Shown here: piece by piece, positions 12,439 to 23,738 of the stretch
Layout: every line of letters begins with the position of its first letter
Numbering within the stretch: position 1 is the stretch's first letter
DNA from: Burkholderiales bacterium
GTDB taxonomy: Bacteria > Pseudomonadota > Gammaproteobacteria > Burkholderiales > Methylophilaceae
Direction: 5' to 3'
NCBI GenBank assembly: GCA_030831475.1
Contig: JAURKY010000008.1
Location: 1 to 64,000 of the forward strand
DNA: 64,000 nucleotides
The notes under the pieces: generated by a model
What the model was told of the DNA's origin: nothing
Databases searched by the model: none
Seen by the model: the letters and a program-made list of their open reading frames with translations, nothing else
Made by a program: the position numbers and the translations under genes

Positions 12439-13034
12439 TGGATATCATCTTTTATTTATTCGCTTCCATTTTAATCCTCTCCTCACTCAAGGTGATTACC
12501 TCACGAAATCCTGTTTATTCAGCCTTATTTCTAGTGCTCTCATTCTTTAGTGCGGGTGCGATATGGCTACTTCTCGAGGCGGAATTTCTGGCAATTGCCC
12601 TGGTGCTCGTCTATGTTGGCGCAGTCATGGTTTTGTTTCTATTTGTTGTCATGATGCTGGATATTGATTTGAAAAAATTAAAAGAAGGCTTCTGGGATTA
12701 CATGCCAGTTGCTGGTTTAGTGGCATTAATTATGTTTGTTGAAATGATCATGGTGCTTAACCAGGACTTCTTTAAAACGATGCAAGCGACACCTAACCAT
12801 TCCGTAAGCAATACGGAAGCACTTGGCCAGGTGCTTTACACAGATTACGTACTTCCATTTGAGGTTGCAGCTATCATTTTGTTGGTTGCGATTATTGCAG
12901 CTATCTTACTCACCCTAAGGGGCACTAAAACTCATAAGGGTATTGATCCGGCCGACCAAATTAAAGTAAGGCGTGATGATCGGGTTCGTATGGTGAAAAT
13001 GAAATCTGAGACGTCGATCAAGAGGTCTCGATGA
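12438..13034 (+). CDS. nuoJ: NADH-quinone oxidoreductase subunit J
   Basis: membrane protein with [28 protein letters not shown] motif; operon position. Confidence 0.97.
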   Translation: MDIIFYLFASILILSSLKVITSRNPVYSALFLVLSFFSAGAIWLLLEAEFLAIALVLVYVGAVMVLFLFVVMMLDIDLKKLKEGFWDYMPVAGLVALIMFVEMIMVLNQDFFKTMQATPNHSVSNTEALGQVLYTDYVLPFEVAAIILLVAIIAAILLTLRGTKTHKGIDPADQIKVRRDDRVRMVKMKSETSIKRSR

Positions 13035-13336
13035 TCGGACTTAATCATTACCTTGTCCTTGGCAGCCTCCTTTTTTTAATTGGTGTGGTTGGAATTTTTC
13101 TTAATCGAAAAAATATCATTACCTTGCTCATGGCGATTGAGCTCATGTTACTTGCCGTTAATATTAATTTCATTGCATTTAGCCATTTCCTAGGAGACCT
13201 TGCTGGGCAAGTTTTTGTATTTTTTATACTGACTGTTGCCGCAGCTGAATCGGCCATCGGTTTGGCCATCATCATTGTGGTCTTTCGAAATAATCAGTCA
13301 ATCAATGTTGACGAGCTCAATAGGTTAAAGGGCTAG
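13031..13336 (+). CDS. nuoK: NADH-quinone oxidoreductase subunit K
   Basis: [30 protein letters not shown] motifs. Confidence 0.98.
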   Translation: MIGLNHYLVLGSLLFLIGVVGIFLNRKNIITLLMAIELMLLAVNINFIAFSHFLGDLAGQVFVFFILTVAAAESAIGLAIIIVVFRNNQSINVDELNRLKG

Positions 13337-13339
13337 TCT

Positions 13340-15319
13340 ATGCAGATGATCCATATTTTTTCAGCAGCACCCTTTGCACCTTTATTGGCATCAATATTTG
13401 TGGGGCTATTTGGTAAATATTTTGGCAAGGGCTTTTCTCACACAACGACTATCTTGGGTGTTGGCGTTGCCTTTATTGTTGCCTGTTACACCTTATATTT
13501 AACTATTTCAGGTTATACAGCTAATTTGGTTTTATACGAGTGGCTCAGGTCAGGCAGTTATACCTTTGAGGTTGGATTTATGATTGATAACCTCACGGCC
13601 TTGATGATGGTGGTAGTTACATTCGTATCGCTAATGGTGCATATATATACCGTTGGCTATATGAAGGATGATCCTGGATACAGCCGCTTTTTTAGTTACA
13701 TATCTTTATTTACCTTCGCCATGCTCATGCTGGTGATGAGTAATAACTTTCTACAGCTTTTTTTTGGATGGGAGGGTGTTGGTTTGGTGTCTTACCTCCT
13801 CATTGGTTTTTGGTATAAAAAGCCAACCGCCATTCACGCTAACTTGAAAGCATTCTTGGTTAACAGAGTGGGTGATATTGGCCTTGCTTTGGGGATCGCC
13901 CTTATTCTTTTTTGGTTTGGATCGCTAGACTATGATCTGATCTTTAACCGTGCTGCGTCCCTAGGTGGGGAACATATGATGTTTGGGGGCACGTCAGTTT
14001 CGATCTTTTCAGTGATCTGCATTTTATTATTTATTGGCGCCATGGGTAAATCAGCACAAATTCCCTTACACGTATGGTTACCTGACTCCATGGAGGGTCC
14101 CACTCCTATCTCAGCACTTATTCATGCTGCCACGATGGTGACCGCCGGCATATTTATGGTTGCTCGTTTATCACCCTTGTATGAGCTATCAGATACAGCC
14201 CTGTCATTTATAACCATCATCGGCGCAATTACCGCCTTATCTATGGGTTTAATGGGCATTATTCAAAATGATATCAAACGCGTGATTGCCTACTCAACAC
14301 TATCCCAGCTAGGCTACATGACTGTGGCATTAGGTGTTTCAGCCTACTCGGTGGCTATATTTCATCTGATGACCCATGCCTTTTTCAAGGCCTTACTCTT
14401 TCTGGCTGCAGGCTCGGTCATCATCGGCATGCATCATGATCAAGATATCCGAAACATGGGAAATCTGAAGAAGTACATGCCTGTCACCTGGATCACCTTC
14501 TTGATTGGTTCGGTTGCCCTTATAGGTACACCATTCTTCTCAGGTTTTTATTCCAAAGAAATCATCATTGAGGCGGCAAAATTTAGTTCAATCTATGGAT
14601 CATCTGTGGCTTATTGGATGCTATTAATCGGCGTTTTTTGTACCGCACTCTATTCCTCAAGACTTTATTTTCTTGTATTTCATGGCCAGGAAAAATGGCG
14701 CTTAAGTAATACCGTCAAACATGGGCATGGTTTAAATAAGTCTCAATATCCCCATGAAAGTCAGAGTTTAATCACGACACCTCTTGTATTGCTAGCCATT
14801 CCTTCAGTGGTGATTGGCTTTATAACTATCGAGCCACTTTTGTTTGGTGATTTTTTTAATCGTGCGATTGTTATTAATCACGATCTTCACCAAAACTTAG
14901 GAGAGATCCAGCATCATTTTTCAGGTGCGTTCGCAATGGGCTTGCATGGTTTTTTAACACTACCTTTTGCCCTCATGATTTTAGGCCTCATCGTAGGTTG
15001 GTGGATGACCTCTAAGGCGACTACGAAAAAAACACCCAACAAATTTATCAGCAGCCTTAAAGGAATTCTTGAGCAAGGTTACGGTTTTGATAGGTTTTAT
15101 GAGCATTTTTTAGCTAAGGGCATAAGACAATCTGGTGAATACCTTTGGAGTCGTATCGATGTGAATTTTATCGATCGGATTATGGTTAATGGAACGGCCC
15201 ACCTTGTTGGTCGAGCCTCGAAAATATTAAAAGGTCTGCAATCTGGTTACATTTATCACTATGCCTTCATTATGATCATTGGGCTCTTTTTAATTATGAC
15301 CTTCTTTATTAAGTTATAA
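13340..15319 (+). CDS. nuoL: NADH-quinone oxidoreductase subunit L
   Basis: GWEGVGLVSYLLIGFW, WLPDSMEGPTPISALIHAATMVTAG motifs. Confidence 0.98.
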   Translation: MQMIHIFSAAPFAPLLASIFVGLFGKYFGKGFSHTTTILGVGVAFIVACYTLYLTISGYTANLVLYEWLRSGSYTFEVGFMIDNLTALMMVVVTFVSLMVHIYTVGYMKDDPGYSRFFSYISLFTFAMLMLVMSNNFLQLFFGWEGVGLVSYLLIGFWYKKPTAIHANLKAFLVNRVGDIGLALGIALILFWFGSLDYDLIFNRAASLGGEHMMFGGTSVSIFSVICILLFIGAMGKSAQIPLHVWLPDSMEGPTPISALIHAATMVTAGIFMVARLSPLYELSDTALSFITIIGAITALSMGLMGIIQNDIKRVIAYSTLSQLGYMTVALGVSAYSVAIFHLMTHAFFKALLFLAAGSVIIGMHHDQDIRNMGNLKKYMPVTWITFLIGSVALIGTPFFSGFYSKEIIIEAAKFSSIYGSSVAYWMLLIGVFCTALYSSRLYFLVFHGQEKWRLSNTVKHGHGLNKSQYPHESQSLITTPLVLLAIPSVVIGFITIEPLLFGDFFNRAIVINHDLHQNLGEIQHHFSGAFAMGLHGFLTLPFALMILGLIVGWWMTSKATTKKTPNKFISSLKGILEQGYGFDRFYEHFLAKGIRQSGEYLWSRIDVNFIDRIMVNGTAHLVGRASKILKGLQSGYIYHYAFIMIIGLFLIMTFFIKL

Positions 15320-16801
15320 ATGCAAAATTATTTATTATCAATTTCAATCTGGACACCCATTGTATTGGGGCTTGTTTTACTCTGCTCAAATCAAACTAGT
15401 CAGCGTTTTAGTAGATATTTTGCACTTTCGGCAGGCTTGATCTCCTTTGGGGTTACTTGGCCTATTGCCATGAGGTTTGATTTACAAAGCCAGCTTTTTC
15501 AGTTTCAAGAATTCTTTCACTGGATCTTGCCTTACCGTATAAATTATCATTTAGGGGTCGATGGCTTTTCAGTCCCACTCATACTGTTGACCTCATTCAT
15601 GACCCTGTTGGTGATTTTTTCAACACAAAAAAGTGACATTAAAAATCTTCCTCACTACCATGCCGCGTTTTTGATCATGTCCGGCCTCATGATTGGCGTT
15701 TTTTGTGCGCTCGACGCCATACTCTATTATATTTTTTGGGAGGCTATGTTGATTCCGATGTTTTTAATTATCGGTATCTGGGGTGGACCTAACCGCATCT
15801 ACGCGACCATTAAGTTTTTTCTATACACGGTTCTAGGCTCACTATTGATGTTGGTAGCTTTCATCTACCTTTACCTGAATACGGGAAGTTTTTCTATTTT
15901 TGATTTTTATCAATTACCCATTGCACTTCCAGCGCAAATTTTAATATTTCTCTCTTTCTTTATGGCGTTCGCCGTAAAGATTCCAATGTGGCCTGTCCAT
16001 ACATGGCTGCCTGATGCCCACGTTGAGGCGCCTACCGCAGGCTCTGTAATTTTAGCGGCTATCATGTTGAAACTAGGAGGTTACAGCTTTCTTCGTTTTG
16101 CGATGCCGATTGCACCTGATGCGACATGGCTTTTAAAACCTATTATCATTGCTCTGTCATTGATAGCGATTGTATACATAGCCCTGATTGCGCTTGTCCA
16201 GAAAGACATGAAAAAACTAATCGCCTACTCATCCATTTCACACATGGGCTTTGTAACATTGGGTATTTTTATGCTATCGCCATTGGCTGTCGAGGGTGGT
16301 TACATGCAAATGATCTCTCATGGATTTATATCCGCAGCACTGTTTTTCTGTGTTGGTATCATTTATGATCAAACCCATACGCGACAGATTGATCAGTACG
16401 GTGGTGTAATTAATTCAATGCCATTTTTTGCAGCCTTTGCTGTATTTTTTGCAATGGCCAACTCCGGTCTCCCTGGAACATCAGGTTTCGTGGGAGAGTT
16501 TATGGTAATTATGGGAGCCATGAAAGAGGGTTTTTGGATTGCCTTTATAGCTGCCTTAACTTTACTTTTTGGCGCTGCTTATTCTTTATGGATGGTCAAG
16601 AGGGTATTCTATGGAACACCTTTAAATAAGACCATGGAGTCACTCAAGGATATCGATTCCATACAATGGTTGACGTTAGGATCGCTTGCGATTTTAATCC
16701 TTGTGGTAGGTTTATTTCCATCCATAATTACAGATTTTACGAATGTGACGGTCGATAGTTTTATCCATCTTATGAATCGATCTAAATTGCCTATATTATG
16801 A
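15320..16801 (+). CDS. nuoM: NADH-quinone oxidoreductase subunit M
   Basis: FWEAMLIPMFLIIG, WLPDAHVEAPTAGSVILA motifs. Confidence 0.98.
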   Translation: MQNYLLSISIWTPIVLGLVLLCSNQTSQRFSRYFALSAGLISFGVTWPIAMRFDLQSQLFQFQEFFHWILPYRINYHLGVDGFSVPLILLTSFMTLLVIFSTQKSDIKNLPHYHAAFLIMSGLMIGVFCALDAILYYIFWEAMLIPMFLIIGIWGGPNRIYATIKFFLYTVLGSLLMLVAFIYLYLNTGSFSIFDFYQLPIALPAQILIFLSFFMAFAVKIPMWPVHTWLPDAHVEAPTAGSVILAAIMLKLGGYSFLRFAMPIAPDATWLLKPIIIALSLIAIVYIALIALVQKDMKKLIAYSSISHMGFVTLGIFMLSPLAVEGGYMQMISHGFISAALFFCVGIIYDQTHTRQIDQYGGVINSMPFFAAFAVFFAMANSGLPGTSGFVGEFMVIMGAMKEGFWIAFIAALTLLFGAAYSLWMVKRVFYGTPLNKTMESLKDIDSIQWLTLGSLAILILVVGLFPSIITDFTNVTVDSFIHLMNRSKLPIL

Positions 16802-18243
16802 TGAACCTTGCAATTAACATAAATGCTTTGATACCTGAAATCATTATTGCCACGTCAGCGATGCTGGTGCTGCTCTTAGGTTTATTTGTTAAAGACAAAA
16901 ACAACCACCTTATCTACGGTGTCTCGCAGATCACATTACTTTTAGCAGCAATGTTAGTGGCTCATTCAGGCTTTGGTCCAACTTATCGAGTTTTCAATGA
17001 CATGCATATCATTGACCCTGCCGGAAATTTCTTAAAACTTTTAAGTTTTATCGCAACCTCGTTTGTTTTTTTATATTCCAGGTCTTACTTAAGAAAAAAA
17101 CAACTCTTAAATGGCGAATACTTTTCCCTGACTCTTTTCGCTTTACTGGGGATTATGCTCATGATTTCAGGGGCTAACCTCCTGATGATTTACTTAGGGC
17201 TAGAGCTCTTGTCCTTGAGCCTTTATGCACTCATCGCGTTGAATCGAGATAACCTTGATGCAACTGAGGCTGCCATGAAATATTTTGTCTTAGGTGCCTT
17301 AGCTTCAGGTTTGATGCTCTATGGAATGTCGATGATTTATGGTTTAACAGGTTCTTTGGATTTACAGGTGATTGCAACTCATTTAGCCGAGATGAATCTT
17401 GACCCATCGATCATGGCTTTTGGGCTTGTGTTCATTGTGGTTGGTATTGCCTTTAAATTTGGCGCCGTTCCTTTTCAGATGTGGGTCCCAGACATCTACC
17501 ATGGTGCAGCGCTACCAATGACCATGATGATAAGCTCTATGCCTAAATTTGCATCGGTGGCTTTGGCAGCGAGACTTCTTTTCCAAGGCCTCGAGCCTCT
17601 TGCCGTTGATTGGCAACAGATGTTGCTGATCATGGCAATCTTATCGATGATCTTAGGTAACATCACTGCCATTGCCCAGGATAACATCAAGCGCATGCTT
17701 GCCTATTCAACCATTTCGCATGTCGGATTCATGTTCTTTGGCATGATGAGCGGTACCATCAATGGGCTCTCATCAACCTTTTTCTACGTCGCCTGTTATG
17801 CCCTTATGACCTTGGCTGCATTTGGCGCCATTATTACCCTGTCGCAAAAAAATAAGGACTTTGATCAACTCAATGATTATAAGGGTCTGAGCCAACGTAA
17901 TCCGATGATGGCTTTAATGATTATGATCATCATGCTAAGTTTGGCCGGAATTCCCCCTACAATAGGTTTTTACGCAAAGTTCTCTGTACTTCAATCAGCC
18001 ATTGAGGTGGGCATGGTATGGCCAGCTGTGATTGCTGTTTTGATGGCACTCATTGGCATGTTTTATTATTTAAGAATTATTAAGTTAATGTATTTTGATA
18101 GCCCTTCATCTTTACAAAAAATTCACTTTTCTGGGGATCTATTATTTATCTTAGGGATCAATTCATTCAGTTTAATTTTGCTTGGATTGTCTCCAAAACT
18201 CTTAATGAGTCTTGCGGCCCTAGCTGTGGGATTAAGTTTTTAG
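16798..18243 (+). CDS. nuoN: NADH-quinone oxidoreductase subunit N
   Basis: GLELLSLSLYALIALNR, WVPDIYHGAALPMTMM motifs. Confidence 0.98.
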   Translation: MMNLAININALIPEIIIATSAMLVLLLGLFVKDKNNHLIYGVSQITLLLAAMLVAHSGFGPTYRVFNDMHIIDPAGNFLKLLSFIATSFVFLYSRSYLRKKQLLNGEYFSLTLFALLGIMLMISGANLLMIYLGLELLSLSLYALIALNRDNLDATEAAMKYFVLGALASGLMLYGMSMIYGLTGSLDLQVIATHLAEMNLDPSIMAFGLVFIVVGIAFKFGAVPFQMWVPDIYHGAALPMTMMISSMPKFASVALAARLLFQGLEPLAVDWQQMLLIMAILSMILGNITAIAQDNIKRMLAYSTISHVGFMFFGMMSGTINGLSSTFFYVACYALMTLAAFGAIITLSQKNKDFDQLNDYKGLSQRNPMMALMIMIIMLSLAGIPPTIGFYAKFSVLQSAIEVGMVWPAVIAVLMALIGMFYYLRIIKLMYFDSPSSLQKIHFSGDLLFILGINSFSLILLGLSPKLLMSLAALAVGLSF

Positions 18244-18244
18244 C

Positions 18245-18529
18245 ATGATCGAGTGGCTTATCATTTTACTTTCAATCGTTATTGCTAATCTGCCATGGTT
18301 GAGCAATAAGCTTTTTTTAGTTGTCGAAGTAGGTAATAAAAAATCGTTAGCCTGGGTTTTAACAGAGCTCATTTCTTTATACCTGGTCTGGGGGCTTGTT
18401 TTAATGTTTATCGAAAACCAAGTCGTAGGCAATATTCATAACCAAGACTGGGAATTTTATGTGGTAACCTTTTGCTTATTCATTATTTTTACCTTTCCAG
18501 GTTTTATCTATAAGGTTATTTGGAAATAA
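18245..18529 (+). CDS. DUF2818-like membrane protein following nuoN
   Basis: 94-aa membrane ORF in the position where betaproteobacterial nuo operons carry DUF2818. Confidence 0.7.
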   Translation: MIEWLIILLSIVIANLPWLSNKLFLVVEVGNKKSLAWVLTELISLYLVWGLVLMFIENQVVGNIHNQDWEFYVVTFCLFIIFTFPGFIYKVIWK

Positions 18530-19371
18530 AAAATAAAATTCTCATCATTGGTTTTGGTAAGTTAGGCCAAAAATTTGCTAGCCTTAGTGCGTCGGTATTT
18601 GATGTTCATGCCATTAAGCGTAACCCTCTCAAAAACCCACCCATTGGTGTTCAGGTCCACTACCAAAATATTTTTTCAGACGAATTCTTTTCATTGGTAA
18701 AAAATATTGATCCTCATTATGTTATCTATTCTGTCGCGGCTGATGATGCCAATGAGGATAGTTACCAAAAAGCCTACGTTGATGGTGTTGATCGAGCCAT
18801 GCAGGCGTTAACCGATTGTCGCAATGTAAAGCATTTCATCTTCATTTCAAGTACACGAGTTTATGGACAGGAGGTAGAAAAAATATTAACCGAAGAGGAT
18901 ATCGCTCAACCTGCTGACTTGAATGCCGAGAGACTTTTGAGAGGAGAAGCGTTGGTTGGTGAGGGTGTGATTCCAAGCTCTATCATCCGCCTATCAGGCA
19001 TTTACGGAGGCGACAGAAATTATTTAATTAGACTAGCCAAGGACCCAGACCTATGGCCTAAAGAAAACCGGTGGACTAACCGAATTCATGAGGATGATGT
19101 TGCAAAGTTTAACCAAGAATTAATTCAAAAAATAGATAAAAACCAGGGCGCAGATAATCTGATTTTATTAACCGATAACCATTCAACACCCCTGTTTGAT
19201 GTCCTCAACTGGATCAGGGCCGAGCTTGATCTAAAAGCGATTGACCTGCCGGCAGGACCTATTAAAGGCAAGCGGTTAAACTCTTTGAGTATTCAAAAAA
19301 ATCTATACCAATTAATTTTTCCCAGTTATAGGGAGGGATATGGCAAGATGTTAAGTGATTTAAATCAATAG
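18520..19371 (+). CDS. NAD-dependent epimerase/dehydratase (SDR)
   Basis: N-terminal KILIIGFGKLGQKFASL Rossmann motif; FISSTRVYGQ; RLSGIYG. Confidence 0.85.
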   Translation: MEIKNKILIIGFGKLGQKFASLSASVFDVHAIKRNPLKNPPIGVQVHYQNIFSDEFFSLVKNIDPHYVIYSVAADDANEDSYQKAYVDGVDRAMQALTDCRNVKHFIFISSTRVYGQEVEKILTEEDIAQPADLNAERLLRGEALVGEGVIPSSIIRLSGIYGGDRNYLIRLAKDPDLWPKENRWTNRIHEDDVAKFNQELIQKIDKNQGADNLILLTDNHSTPLFDVLNWIRAELDLKAIDLPAGPIKGKRLNSLSIQKNLYQLIFPSYREGYGKMLSDLNQ

Positions 19372-19435
19372 CTTGGATAAATGTTGATTGATAGATGGGC
19401 GTGGCTGTTATAAAATGCCGCGTTGGTAGAAATAT

Positions 19436-19512
19436 AGGCGCGTAGCTCAGCTGGTTAGAGCACCACCTTGACATGGTGGGGGTCGTTGGTTCGAGTCCAA
19501 TCGCGCCTACCA
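19436..19512 (+). tRNA. tRNA-Val(GAC)
   Basis: aggcgcg...cgcgcctacca acceptor; anticodon loop ttgacat; T-arm GGTTCGAGTCC. Confidence 0.97.
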
Positions 19513-19526
19513 ATCATAAATAAACT

Positions 19527-21434
19527 ATGCCAAAGATAACGTTACCTGATGGGTCCACTAGGTCTTTTGATAAAGATCTCACAATTGCCGATGTCGCATT
19601 GGATATTGGTGAAGGCTTAGCTCGTGCTGCACTTGCAGGTAAAGTTAATAATCAGCTTGTTGATTTAAGCTATACATTGACTCAGGATGCTGAGGTTTCA
19701 ATCATTACTGGAAAAAATCCAGAAGGCTTAGATATTTTAAGGCATTCCTCGGCTCACTTGTTGGCCCATGCAGTTAAAGAACTCTTTCCTGAAGCACAGG
19801 TGACCATTGGCCCGGTCATTGATAATGGCTTCTTCTATGACTTTTCTTACGCCAGGGCGTTTACACCTGAAGACCTCCAAAAGATAGAAAAAAGAATGAA
19901 TGAGATTGCCAAACAAAATTTACCTGTCTCTCGTGAGGTGATGTCAAGAGATGAGGCAGTTAAATTTTTTAAAAAACAAGGTGAGCACTATAAGTCAGAA
20001 ATTATTGAATCAATTCCGGCAGAAGAGGAGCTGACTATTTATAAGCAGGGTGAGTTTTCAGATTTATGTCGCGGCCCACACGTACCCTCAACCAATAAGT
20101 TAAAGGTCTTTAAGCTCATGAAAGTTGCAGGTGCCTATTGGAGGGGCGATGCAAAAAATGAGATGCTGCAACGAATTTATGGTACCGCATGGTCCTCCAA
20201 AGAAGAGCTAGATGCATACTTATTTCAGCTTGAGGAGGCCGAAAAAAGAGATCACCGCAAATTGGGTAAACAACTTGACCTATTCCACATGCAAGACAGC
20301 TCCCCGGGAATGGTATTCTGGCATCCAAAGGGCTGGTCGTTGTGGTTAGAGGTTGAAAACTATATGCGTCAAATGTTTAAGGATTATGGTTATCAGGAGA
20401 TTAAAACACCTACCGTGTTGGATAAAAGTCTATGGGAAAGCTCGGGGCATTGGGAAAACTACCACGAGAACATGTTTACTACATCCTCTGAGAACAGGGA
20501 TTATGCCGTTAAACCCATGAACTGTCCGGGCCACGTTCAAATCTTTAACAGTGATCTTCATAGCTACCGTGACCTGCCGTTACGTCTAGCCGAATTTGGT
20601 TCGTGCCACAGGAATGAGCCCTCAGGGGCACTGCACGGCCTCATGCGTGTCAGGGGGTTTACTCAAGACGATGCGCATATCTTTTGCACCGAGGATCAAA
20701 TTAAAGATGAGGTGGTTACATTTAACGAGATGCTCTTTAAGGCCTACTCTGACTTTGGCTTCAAGGATATCAGTGTCTTATTATCCACCCGTCCGGATAA
20801 GCGCGTTGGTTCAGATGAGATATGGGATAAAGCTGAACAATCACTAGAGGATGCACTCAAAGAAACAGGATTAGATTATGTTGTCCAGCCCGGGGAGGGC
20901 GCCTTTTACGGACCTAAAATTGAATATACGTTAAAGGATAGCCTAGGACGTATTTGGCAGTGTGGCACCATTCAGCTTGATTTTAATTTACCTACGAGGC
21001 TTGGGGCCGAATACGTGGCAGAGGACAATTCTCGTAAACCTCCCGTAATGTTGCATAGAGCTATTGTCGGCTCAATGGAACGATTTATCGGTATCCTCAT
21101 TGAGCACTATGCTGGATCCATGCCCCTATGGCTTGCTCCTATCCAGGTTGTATTCCTTAACATAGCCGATTCTCAGCGAGAGTACGTCGAAGAACTTGTT
21201 GATTTATTTACAAAAAAAGGCATTCGATGCACTTCGGACTTGAGAAATGAGAAGATTACCTATAAAATACGCGAACATAGCATTCAGCGAACTCCCTATC
21301 TAGTTGTTTTGGGTGATCGTGAGAGGGATGCTAGACAGGTTGCCGTGCGAACTCAAAAAGGCGAAGACCTCGGTGTGATGTCGATTGATGACTTTTTAAC
21401 TCATCTAAATAAAGACATACAAAACAGGTCTTAG
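19527..21434 (+). CDS. thrS: threonyl-tRNA synthetase
   Basis: TGS domain, [26 protein letters not shown] motifs. Confidence 0.98.
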   Translation: MPKITLPDGSTRSFDKDLTIADVALDIGEGLARAALAGKVNNQLVDLSYTLTQDAEVSIITGKNPEGLDILRHSSAHLLAHAVKELFPEAQVTIGPVIDNGFFYDFSYARAFTPEDLQKIEKRMNEIAKQNLPVSREVMSRDEAVKFFKKQGEHYKSEIIESIPAEEELTIYKQGEFSDLCRGPHVPSTNKLKVFKLMKVAGAYWRGDAKNEMLQRIYGTAWSSKEELDAYLFQLEEAEKRDHRKLGKQLDLFHMQDSSPGMVFWHPKGWSLWLEVENYMRQMFKDYGYQEIKTPTVLDKSLWESSGHWENYHENMFTTSSENRDYAVKPMNCPGHVQIFNSDLHSYRDLPLRLAEFGSCHRNEPSGALHGLMRVRGFTQDDAHIFCTEDQIKDEVVTFNEMLFKAYSDFGFKDISVLLSTRPDKRVGSDEIWDKAEQSLEDALKETGLDYVVQPGEGAFYGPKIEYTLKDSLGRIWQCGTIQLDFNLPTRLGAEYVAEDNSRKPPVMLHRAIVGSMERFIGILIEHYAGSMPLWLAPIQVVFLNIADSQREYVEELVDLFTKKGIRCTSDLRNEKITYKIREHSIQRTPYLVVLGDRERDARQVAVRTQKGEDLGVMSIDDFLTHLNKDIQNRS

Positions 21435-21474
21435 GTCAAAAAGTTGCACGGTTTAGTTTTTTTATTGGGGGATT

Positions 21475-22074
21475 ATTACTATAGCTTTAGATAAAGATGT
21501 ACGAATCAACAGTGATATTACAGCACAAGAGATTCGTTTGGTTGGTGTTGATGGTGAAGCCATTGGTATTGTTGCACTATCTGAAGCCTTTGCTAAGGCA
21601 GATGAGCTTGATACTGACCTCGTAGAAATTGCCCCTAAAGCAAAACCACCCGTCTGCCGTTTAATGGATTACGGTAAGTTTAAATATGCGCAAAGCAAAA
21701 AAATGCATGAAGCGCGTATGAAGCAGAAACAGGTTCAGGTTAAAGAAGTTAAATTCAGACCTGGTACCGATGAAGGTGATTATCAAGTTAAATTGAGAAA
21801 CTTAATACGTTTCCTTACTGACGGTGATAAAACCAAAGTGACCTTGAGGTTCAGGGGTCGTGAAATTGCGCATCAAGAACTTGGTATGGCTCTGTTACAA
21901 AGAGTGGAAGCCGATCTTGAGGAGCATGGGGTTGTTGAACAGTACCCAAAAATGGAGGGACGTCAGATGGTGATGGTACTATCTCCAAGTAAGAAGGGTA
22001 AAAAAACAAAACCCAAGGAAACAGAGAGCGTTGAAGTAACTACGGAAGAAGAGACTTCTAACAACGACTCATAA
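21475..22074 (+). CDS. infC: translation initiation factor IF-3, non-AUG start
   Basis: IF3 family ([20 protein letters not shown]... [15 protein letters not shown]...); the homologous N-terminus lies upstream of the track start at 21538; candidate starts ATT 21472/21475 or ATA 21481 after a GGGGG run. Confidence 0.85.
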   Translation: MTIALDKDVRINSDITAQEIRLVGVDGEAIGIVALSEAFAKADELDTDLVEIAPKAKPPVCRLMDYGKFKYAQSKKMHEARMKQKQVQVKEVKFRPGTDEGDYQVKLRNLIRFLTDGDKTKVTLRFRGREIAHQELGMALLQRVEADLEEHGVVEQYPKMEGRQMVMVLSPSKKGKKTKPKETESVEVTTEEETSNNDS

Positions 22075-22131
22075 TTTAAGCGATAAGGCCAAAGGCATGC
22101 CGAAGCGTTTAGTTAAATAAAGGAGAAAAAA

Positions 22132-22329
22132 ATGCCCAAAATGAAAACCAAAAGCGGTGCAAAAAAACGCTTTAAATTCCTAGGAAGTGGCGCTATCAAG
22201 CGAACACATTCTCACCTACGTCACATTCTCACCAAGAAGACTACCAAACAAAAACGTAATCTTCGTGGCACTGAGATTATTTCATCAACTGATGTGAAAC
22301 GCGTACGTCAGATGATGCCGACCCAATAA
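22132..22329 (+). CDS. rpmI: 50S ribosomal protein L35
   Basis: [15 protein letters not shown]. Confidence 0.98.
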   Translation: MPKMKTKSGAKKRFKFLGSGAIKRTHSHLRHILTKKTTKQKRNLRGTEIISSTDVKRVRQMMPTQ

Positions 22330-22342
22330 TAAGGAGAGAATT

Positions 22343-22705
22343 ATGCCTAGAGTAAAACGTGGCGTAACCGCCCGAGCAAAACACAAAAAAATCTTATCCG
22401 CTGCCAAAGGTTATCGTGGCCGCAGAAAAAATGTCTATCGTATAGCTAAACAGGCTGTCATGAAGGCAGCGGTCTACGCTTATCGTGATCGTAGACAAAG
22501 AAAAAGACAATTTAGAGTTCTCTGGATTGCACGAATTAATGCTGGCGCACGCGAGTGTGGTTTAACATACAGCCGCTTCATGAATGGCCTTAAAAAAGCT
22601 TCAGTTGAAGTTGATAGAAAGGTACTTGCTGACCTTGCTGTTTTTGATAAACCAGCATTTGAAAAATTTGTAGAAATTGCTAAGACAGGTCTTAGCGCAT
22701 CGTAA
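22343..22705 (+). CDS. rplT: 50S ribosomal protein L20
   Basis: [30 protein letters not shown]. Confidence 0.98.
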   Translation: MPRVKRGVTARAKHKKILSAAKGYRGRRKNVYRIAKQAVMKAAVYAYRDRRQRKRQFRVLWIARINAGARECGLTYSRFMNGLKKASVEVDRKVLADLAVFDKPAFEKFVEIAKTGLSAS

Positions 22706-22709
22706 ATTA

Positions 22710-22737
22710 TTTTAAGGGCCATTTAAGGCCCTTAAAA
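22710..22737. repeat. perfect 11-bp inverted repeat in rplT-pheS spacer
   Basis: TTTTAAGGGCC-atttaa-GGCCCTTAAAA. Confidence 0.9.
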
Positions 22738-22746
22738 CCTCTTTAA

Positions 22747-23733
<987 letters not shown>

Positions 23734-23738
23734 CCAGC

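Noticed and set aside
19262-19513. 83-aa minus-strand ORF (MVGAIGLEPTTPTMSRWCSNQLSYAP...)
   Set aside because: Antisense read-through of the tRNA-Val gene and the end of the epimerase; a typical tRNA-derived spurious ORF.
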